The notes under the pieces are model-generated. The model was not told where the DNA came from. It saw only the letters and a list, made by a program, of their open reading frames with translations, and did not search any database. Shown in pieces: positions 58,948 to 64,000 of a stretch of 64,000 bases of DNA. The translations under genes and the position numbers were made by a program. Within the stretch, counting starts at the first letter, position 1. Each line of letters starts with the position of its first letter. Source of the stretch: an uncultured Clostridia bacterium (GTDB lineage Bacteria; Bacillota; Clostridia; Christensenellales; UBA1242); contig CAJOLU010000002.1 in assembly GCA_905235475.1 (NCBI GenBank), positions 1 to 64,000 of the forward strand, in the 5' to 3' direction.

Positions 58948-60741
58948 ATGTCAAACTCAACATTCACACCTGAGTGGAAAGATGAACTCAAATCACGCAG
59001 TGACATCGTTTCCACTGTTTCAAAGTATTTAAAATTAGAAAGAAAAGGCAAAAACTATTGGGGTCTTTGCCCTTTTCACTATGAAAAAACCCCAAGTTTT
59101 TGCGTTAACGAAGTGGACCAATTCTTTAAATGCTTTGGGTGTGGCGAAAGTGGCGATGTTATAACCTTTGTCAGAAAGTTTGAAGGCGTTGATTTTATGC
59201 AAGCAATTGAAATTCTAGCCAAAAACGCGGGAATGGAAGTTCCAAAAATAGAAAACAATCAAGAATTAAAGAAACAAAAAGAGGAAAAAGAACAAGTTTT
59301 GCAAGCCCTTCGAGCCGCTGCAATGTTCTATCACAAAACGTTAATGTCTGAAAGAGGACAAGTTTGTATGAACTACCTCAAAAATAGGGGCGTTAACAGC
59401 ACAAGCATAACAAACTTTGGAATGGGCTACTCCCCTGACTTTGAGTCGATGAAAAACGCTTTACTAAAACAAGGATTTAGCCTTGACACTTTAAAGAAAG
59501 CAGGACTTGTGGACACTTCTGCAAATGGAAAAACTTATGACGCTTTTGCTGAAAGATTAACTTTTCCACTTATTAACACTTATGGCGATGTGATTGGTTT
59601 TTCTGCAAGAATTATTGAAAATAAAGATTTTGCAAAATATAAAAACAGCACTCAAACAATTGTATTTGACAAAAGTCATGTTATCTTTGGAATTAACTTA
59701 ATTAAAAAACTGCGAAATGAACTTCATTCCAATGTTCCAAGAATTATTTTAGTTGAAGGGCAACTTGACGTTGTTGCAATGCACCAAAATGGATTCAACA
59801 ACACTGTTGCATGCCTTGGAACTGCTCTAACACCATTCCACGCCAAAGAACTTAAAAAGATGACCGACAATATTATTCTTCTTTTAGATGGTGATGGCGC
59901 TGGGCAAAAAGCCACAATGCGAAGCATTGATATATTAAGACCAAGTGGACTATCAATAAAAGTTGCCACTTTACCAGAAAAACTTGACCCAGATGAGTTT
60001 TTGAAAAAATACTCAAAAGAAGATATGCAAGCACTTTTGGATAACGCAGTGGAGGCAATGGAATATCAATTGCAAACAATTGCTCAAAACTATGATTTAA
60101 CATCAAAAGAACAAAAAGCAAACTACATAAAAAGTGCGTTGGCACTCATTAAAACCCTTGACACAGACGCTGAAAAAAGCATTTATTTGGATAGTGTTAG
60201 AAAACTAACAAACATTCCTGTTGATGTGTTAAGACAAGACCTCGACAATATAAAAATAGAAAAACCAAAAGAAATAGATGAAAAACGAAATCTATTTATT
60301 AAAGAAAATATTGAAAAAGATGCCTTTATTATTGCAGACAAATTCATTTTGGCATCACTACTCTACAAAAAACCTTGGGCAAAAATTGAAGAATGTGACA
60401 ATGTTAGTTTCATACTCCCAGACGCAAAAACACTATTTGACTACTTAAAGCAATCAACACCAGAAAAGCCAGCACTGGTTGGCGGAGTGTTTGACAGAAT
60501 TGATGTGGACAATAGCCCTTTTGTGCAAAGTGTTATTAACTGCACATTCAATGATGAAACAGGACAAAAAGTTTGGAATGACTGCTTAGTCAAAAATGAA
60601 CAACGACAAATTTTAATGGAAAAAGATGAACTTGAAAAACAATTAAGCACAGCGAATGTTGATGAACGAAAAGAGATTGCGAAAAAACTTTTTGAATTAG
60701 ATATAAAAATTGCAAAATTAAAAGCAAAAATAAACAATTAA
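58948..60741 (+). CDS. dnaG: DNA primase
   Basis: A 597-residue primase that makes RNA primers at the replication fork. The N-terminal CHC2 zinc ribbon uses C41, H44, C62 and C65 (CPFH...CFGC). The TOPRIM catalytic core includes [12 protein letters not shown] and [12 protein letters not shown] with the metal-binding acidic residues. The C-terminal third, the helicase-binding region, is poorly conserved, as usual, and ends in a Lys/Glu-rich coiled segment. GGGGA precedes the ATG. It is followed 13 bp later by rpoD, the classic dnaG-rpoD arrangement. Confidence 0.97.
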   Translation: MSNSTFTPEWKDELKSRSDIVSTVSKYLKLERKGKNYWGLCPFHYEKTPSFCVNEVDQFFKCFGCGESGDVITFVRKFEGVDFMQAIEILAKNAGMEVPKIENNQELKKQKEEKEQVLQALRAAAMFYHKTLMSERGQVCMNYLKNRGVNSTSITNFGMGYSPDFESMKNALLKQGFSLDTLKKAGLVDTSANGKTYDAFAERLTFPLINTYGDVIGFSARIIENKDFAKYKNSTQTIVFDKSHVIFGINLIKKLRNELHSNVPRIILVEGQLDVVAMHQNGFNNTVACLGTALTPFHAKELKKMTDNIILLLDGDGAGQKATMRSIDILRPSGLSIKVATLPEKLDPDEFLKKYSKEDMQALLDNAVEAMEYQLQTIAQNYDLTSKEQKANYIKSALALIKTLDTDAEKSIYLDSVRKLTNIPVDVLRQDLDNIKIEKPKEIDEKRNLFIKENIEKDAFIIADKFILASLLYKKPWAKIEECDNVSFILPDAKTLFDYLKQSTPEKPALVGGVFDRIDVDNSPFVQSVINCTFNDETGQKVWNDCLVKNEQRQILMEKDELEKQLSTANVDERKEIAKKLFELDIKIAKLKAKINN

Positions 60742-60754
60742 GGAGAAAAATATT

Positions 60755-61813
60755 TTGGAATTTGATTTAGAAGTTGAAAAACTAAAGGAACAAGGCCTAC
60801 AAAAAGGATATATTAATGAAGATGATATTTACTTAAAACTTTTGAAGTATGAATTAACAGCAGAACAACTGGAAAATGTTATGCAAGACATAAGAAAAGC
60901 CGGCATTGAAATCAAAAAAGAGGAAGAGGGCTTAGACAACGATGATGATGCCATGCTTGAATCTCTTATGAACCAAGCAAACATTAATGACCCAGTGAAA
61001 ATGTATTTTAAAGACATTGGAAAAGTGAGCCTACTCACCCCAGAAGAAGAAATTGAACTTGGTAAAAGAATTATGGCTGGAGATGAAGAAGCAAAGAAGA
61101 AACTTGTTGAAGCAAACTTAAGGCTTGTTGTTTCAATTGCAAAACGTTGGGTTGGAAAAACAAGCATGAGTTTTAGCGACCTTATTCAAGAAGGAAATAT
61201 GGGGTTAATTAAAGCCGTTGACCGTTTTGATTATAGGCGTGGTTTCCACTTTTCCACATATGGAACTTGGTGGATAAGACAATCAATCTCTCGTGCAATC
61301 GCCGACCAAGCAAGAACAATTAGGCTTCCCGTTCATATGGTTGAAACAATTAACAAGTTAAGCAGAGTTACAAGGCAACTTTGGCAAGAACTTGGCAGAG
61401 AGCCACTAGACAGTGAAATTGCAGAAAGAATGGGAATTAGTGAAGAAAAAGTTGGAGAAATCAAAGAAATTGCACAAGAACCAACATCTCTTGAAGGTCC
61501 AGCTGGAGAAGAAGGCGACAGCGAAGTTTCCGACTTCATTCCAGATGAAAACGCAAAAAGTCCTGTGGATGCCGTTACTCAAACAATTTTGAAAGATGAA
61601 CTGCTTTCTGTTATCGACACATTAACCCCAAGAGAGCAAAAAGTTATTCGTTTACGTTATGGTTTAGATGACTCTCACCCACGAACCCTTGAAGAGGTTG
61701 GAAAAGAATTTAATGTCACACGTGAAAGAATCCGTCAAATTGAAGCAAAAGCACTTCGCAAACTTCGCAACCCATCAAGAAGTAAAAAATTAAAGGATTT
61801 CTATGATGAATAA
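60755..61813 (+). CDS. rpoD: Primary sigma factor RpoD/SigA
   Basis: A 352-residue group 1 sigma factor. Region 1.2 starts near [17 protein letters not shown], region 2 contains [13 protein letters not shown] and the -10 reading helix [20 protein letters not shown], region 3 contains [12 protein letters not shown], and region 4 ends with [20 protein letters not shown], which reads the -35 box. The long acidic insertions of proteobacterial RpoD are absent, as in Bacillota. The start is TTG at 60755, with AAGGAG (60740-60745) correctly placed and no better ATG. It overlaps trmK by 11 bases. Confidence 0.98.
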   Translation: MEFDLEVEKLKEQGLQKGYINEDDIYLKLLKYELTAEQLENVMQDIRKAGIEIKKEEEGLDNDDDAMLESLMNQANINDPVKMYFKDIGKVSLLTPEEEIELGKRIMAGDEEAKKKLVEANLRLVVSIAKRWVGKTSMSFSDLIQEGNMGLIKAVDRFDYRRGFHFSTYGTWWIRQSISRAIADQARTIRLPVHMVETINKLSRVTRQLWQELGREPLDSEIAERMGISEEKVGEIKEIAQEPTSLEGPAGEEGDSEVSDFIPDENAKSPVDAVTQTILKDELLSVIDTLTPREQKVIRLRYGLDDSHPRTLEEVGKEFNVTRERIRQIEAKALRKLRNPSRSKKLKDFYDE

Positions 61814-62489
61814 TTTGTCTATAAGACAGCAAGCCCTTGTTAATGTTTGCAAAAAAGCAAATTCAACTTGTGATGTTGGGTGCGACCATGGTTATATTGG
61901 AGTCACCCTACTTGAAAACAAGAAAACAAATTTCTTAATTGCCACAGACATCAGTGCACCATCAGCCAAGAAAACAGAAATTTTGCTACAACAAAAAAAT
62001 CAACAACAAAACGCAGATGTTCGTGTTGGCGATGGTTTGCAAACAATAAAAACGGGTGAAGCCCCAGAGCAAATAATCATTGCAGGAATGGGCGGAAAAG
62101 AAATTGTTCACATATTAAGTGAATATAAGAACACACAACAAACGAAACACTTTGTTTTTCAACCAATGAATGAACTTGTGTTTTTCCGAAAATATTTAAG
62201 TGATAATAACATAAAAATCAAAAAAGATATTGTTATTTTTGATAAAAAGTTTTATCATATAATAACAGCCACACCAAGCAAGCAAACTCTATCCCCTTTT
62301 AAAACAAAATGGGGAGTCAGTTCCAAATTTAGAGATAACAATTATTATTTATGGCTGAATGAAAAAGAAAAAAAGATAAAAAAAATAATAAGTAACCTAC
62401 CCAAAAATAGTGAGAAAACAAAAATGTTTAATTCTTGCTTAAACGACATAAAAAAAATAAAAGCCACAAAAGGAGCAAAAAAATGTTAG
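61803..62489 (+). CDS. trmK: tRNA (adenine(22)-N1)-methyltransferase TrmK
   Basis: A 228-residue SAM-dependent methyltransferase of the TrmK/YqfN family that makes m1A22 in tRNA. The SAM-binding motif [15 protein letters not shown] is followed by [20 protein letters not shown] and [15 protein letters not shown], then [13 protein letters not shown]. The gene lies directly after rpoD, as in Bacillus, overlapping it by 11 bases; two successive ATG codons (61803, 61806) could start it. The C-terminal helical tail is lysine-rich. Confidence 0.94.
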   Translation: MMNNLSIRQQALVNVCKKANSTCDVGCDHGYIGVTLLENKKTNFLIATDISAPSAKKTEILLQQKNQQQNADVRVGDGLQTIKTGEAPEQIIIAGMGGKEIVHILSEYKNTQQTKHFVFQPMNELVFFRKYLSDNNIKIKKDIVIFDKKFYHIITATPSKQTLSPFKTKWGVSSKFRDNNYYLWLNEKEKKIKKIISNLPKNSEKTKMFNSCLNDIKKIKATKGAKKC

Positions 62490-63178
62490 AAGCAATATTA
62501 GAATATCAAAAGAAAGATGGCGAACTTGTGAAAATAGAAAAAGAAATTTCAGAAAGTAAAGCAAAAAAGGTTGTTAACCAAATGGTTGGTATTGTTAAAG
62601 ATGCACAACAAAAAATTGTTGCAACTGAAAAGAATGCCGACCAACTCATCAAAAACTTTGAGGAGTTAAATAAAACTTTTGCAGAACAACAAAAGCAGGC
62701 AATGAAATTTCTAAAACTAAAAGCAGAAAATGAACAAGATGAAGCAATATTGGAATATGAAAAAAATATTAAAGAGATAACAACCAATCTTCTATTAATG
62801 CAAAAGAACATTGCAAAACTTTCAAAAAACATCACCGACACCCTCAAACAATTCGAACAATACAAAAATGATGTTATTGAAGCAAAGAAAAAACACACTC
62901 AAGGAATGAATGCCTACAACAAACTTATTGAGAGCCACGCAAAAGAAGTTGAAAACCTTAAAAAAGAACTTACAGAACTAGAAAAGAAAGTTGACCCAAA
63001 ACTTTTAGCAAAATATAAAAAGATGAGAGAAGACAAAAAGTTCCCAATCTTTGTTCCACTTCTAAACTCTTCTTGTGGTGGATGTTCAATGGGACTCGCA
63101 GTTTCACAACTCAACAAACTGGACGAAAAAGGAATGCTAGAGTGTGAAAACTGCCACAGAATTATTTATAAAAAATAA
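62483..63178 (+). CDS. Coiled-coil zinc-ribbon protein (C4-type, CdsZ/DUF164-like)
   Basis: A 231-residue protein with a long antiparallel coiled coil (about residues 1-175, rich in K/E/Q heptads) and a C-terminal C4 zinc ribbon, CGGC...CENC (near residues 199-226), the organisation of the CdsZ/DUF164 'zinc ribbon domain-containing' family. The ATG at 62483 is chosen over an upstream TTG because AAGGAG lies 8-13 nt before it. It overlaps the trmK stop by 7 bases and ends the rpoD operon. Members have been linked to RNA or nucleotide-related processes, but the function is not settled. Confidence 0.85.
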   Translation: MLEAILEYQKKDGELVKIEKEISESKAKKVVNQMVGIVKDAQQKIVATEKNADQLIKNFEELNKTFAEQQKQAMKFLKLKAENEQDEAILEYEKNIKEITTNLLLMQKNIAKLSKNITDTLKQFEQYKNDVIEAKKKHTQGMNAYNKLIESHAKEVENLKKELTELEKKVDPKLLAKYKKMREDKKFPIFVPLLNSSCGGCSMGLAVSQLNKLDEKGMLECENCHRIIYKK

Positions 63179-63198
63179 TATTTGCAAAAAAAATATAT

Positions 63199-63238
63199 AA
63201 AAAAGTTGTTAAAATTTGAAATTTAACAACTTTTTTTT
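63199..63238. terminator. Bidirectional terminator between the rpoD cluster and ung
   Basis: AAAAAAGTTGTTAAA (63199-63213) and its complement (63222-63236) form a 15-bp stem with an 8-nt loop. The T-run overlaps the ung stop codon. Confidence 0.8.
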
Positions 63239-63905
63239 ACTTAATATTCCAATCTATTGGCTCAATGTTATGCTCTTCCAAAAACTTGTTGGCTTTGCTA
63301 AAATGTTTGCATCCAAAAAATCCATTATATGCAGAAAGTGGGCTTGGGTGAGCTGCAGTTAAAACAAGGTGCTTCGTTTTATCAATATTCTCCCCTATTT
63401 GTTTGGCGTTATTTCCCCACAACATAAAAACAATTGGTTCTTCTCTCTCGTTTAGTTTTTCAATAATTTTTTGTGTGATTTGCTCCCAACCTTTGTTCTT
63501 ATGTGAATTTGCTTGCCCACGCCTAACTGTTAGCACAGAGTTTAAGAGAAGCACACCCTGTTTTGCCCACGAGGTTAAGTCGCCATGTGTTGGAATTGGG
63601 CAACCAACATCGTTATGTATTTCAGTGTAGATATTTGCAAGACTTGGAGGAATGGGAGTGGTTTTTGGAACTGAAAACGAAAGCCCCATCGCTTGTTCTG
63701 GCTCGTGATATGGGTCTTGTCCAATAATCACAACTTTCACATTTTTATAAGGAACAAGATTAATGGCGTTAAAAATATCTTCTGCCACTGGATATATAGT
63801 GTAGTTTTTATATTCATTTCCCAAAAACTTTTCCAGATTTTTGTAGTTTTCGCTATCAAACTCATCTTTAAGTATTTCAAACCAATTTTTTGCAATCCTA
63901 ATCAT
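63237..63905 (-). CDS. ung: Uracil-DNA glycosylase (family 1)
   Basis: A 222-residue glycosylase that removes uracil from DNA. The water-activating loop GQDPYH (62-67, catalytic D64) and the minor-groove loop HPSPLSA (~186) are intact, as are GLSFSVP, LLLNSVLTVR and FMLWGNNAK. Length is standard. GGGGA precedes the ATG, and a promoter with TTGTTT, 17 bp, TATAAT lies just upstream. It converges on the rpoD cluster. Confidence 0.98.
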   Translation of the reverse strand: MIRIAKNWFEILKDEFDSENYKNLEKFLGNEYKNYTIYPVAEDIFNAINLVPYKNVKVVIIGQDPYHEPEQAMGLSFSVPKTTPIPPSLANIYTEIHNDVGCPIPTHGDLTSWAKQGVLLLNSVLTVRRGQANSHKNKGWEQITQKIIEKLNEREEPIVFMLWGNNAKQIGENIDKTKHLVLTAAHPSPLSAYNGFFGCKHFSKANKFLEEHNIEPIDWNIK

Positions 63906-63925
63906 TTTGATCCCCTTATGATTTT

Positions 63926-63954
63926 ATTATATCACACTTTTTTGTTCTAAACAA
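63926..63954 (-). promoter_or_regulatory. ung promoter
   Basis: Minus strand TTGTTT (63949-63954) and TATAAT (63926-63931) with a 17-bp spacer. Confidence 0.65.
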
Positions 63955-63963
63955 TCCAAAATA

Positions 63964-63993
63964 TTATACAAAACAAAAATAATATGATATAAT
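63964..63993 (+). promoter_or_regulatory. Possible promoter at the right edge
   Basis: A TATAAT at 63988-63993 with a weak TTATAC 18 bp upstream, probably for a gene beyond the window. Confidence 0.3.
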
Positions 63994-64000
63994 TTTGTTG

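Overview
The window is low-GC, gene-dense bacterial chromosome. It looks like a Bacillota (Clostridia-like) genome: A+T-rich intergenic DNA, AGGAGG-type ribosome binding sites, some TTG starts, consensus sigma-A promoters, and a yqfC-yqfD-ybeY-era-yqzL-recO-dnaG-rpoD-trmK gene order that is a shortened version of the one in Bacillus. The sporulation-type genes yqfC and yqfD suggest a spore former or a descendant of one. The species cannot be named from this sequence. An uncultured gut clostridial lineage is plausible but is only inference.

Layout. 1-430: tandem and hairpin-forming intergenic repeats. 430-2388: a lone VirD4/TraG-type DNA-transfer coupling ATPase. 2729-11758: a 3009-residue secreted protein held by a C-terminal membrane helix. 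11810-12663 (minus): rpsI and rplM with a consensus promoter. 13097-14956: a 14-helix MFS exporter fused to a CBS pair, behind a leader with three perfect 29-bp repeats. 15155-16132: a small DUF378-type membrane protein and a LOG-like SLOG-fold protein. 16225-21048 (minus): cysS, an ABC-F ATPase and aspS. 21249-22922: an unrecognised coiled-coil, single-pass membrane protein. 22982-46557 (minus): a 23.5-kb two-gene unit, a 2342-residue lipoprotein followed by a 5505-residue membrane-anchored protein, both largely made of fibronectin-III-like modules. 46941-47294: two convergent tRNA-Arg genes. 47520-48707: a small membrane protein and an orphan GlmU-type acyltransferase domain. 48995-52553: a heterodimeric ABC exporter behind an array of palindromes. 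52668-55079: an archaeal-type valyl-tRNA synthetase. 55197-63178: the conserved housekeeping cluster, ending in a zinc-ribbon coiled-coil protein. 63237-63905 (minus): ung.

How it fits together. The housekeeping half provides translation (three aminoacyl-tRNA synthetases, L13, S9, two tRNAs), ribosome maturation (YbeY, Era), replication and repair (DnaG, RecO, Ung) and transcription (RpoD). The accessory part is dominated by cell-surface investment: about 10,850 residues of secreted protein in three genes, each with a different membrane anchor and none with a sortase motif. Two exporter loci each have a consensus promoter followed by a leader with repeated dyads whose first pair is spaced 29 bp, which suggests a similar style of regulation.

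The strongest candidates for something undescribed are the lipoprotein/giant-protein operon with its convergent coiled-coil partner, and the repeated-dyad leaders of the exporters. No rRNA, CRISPR array, transposase, integrase or T-box leader was seen.
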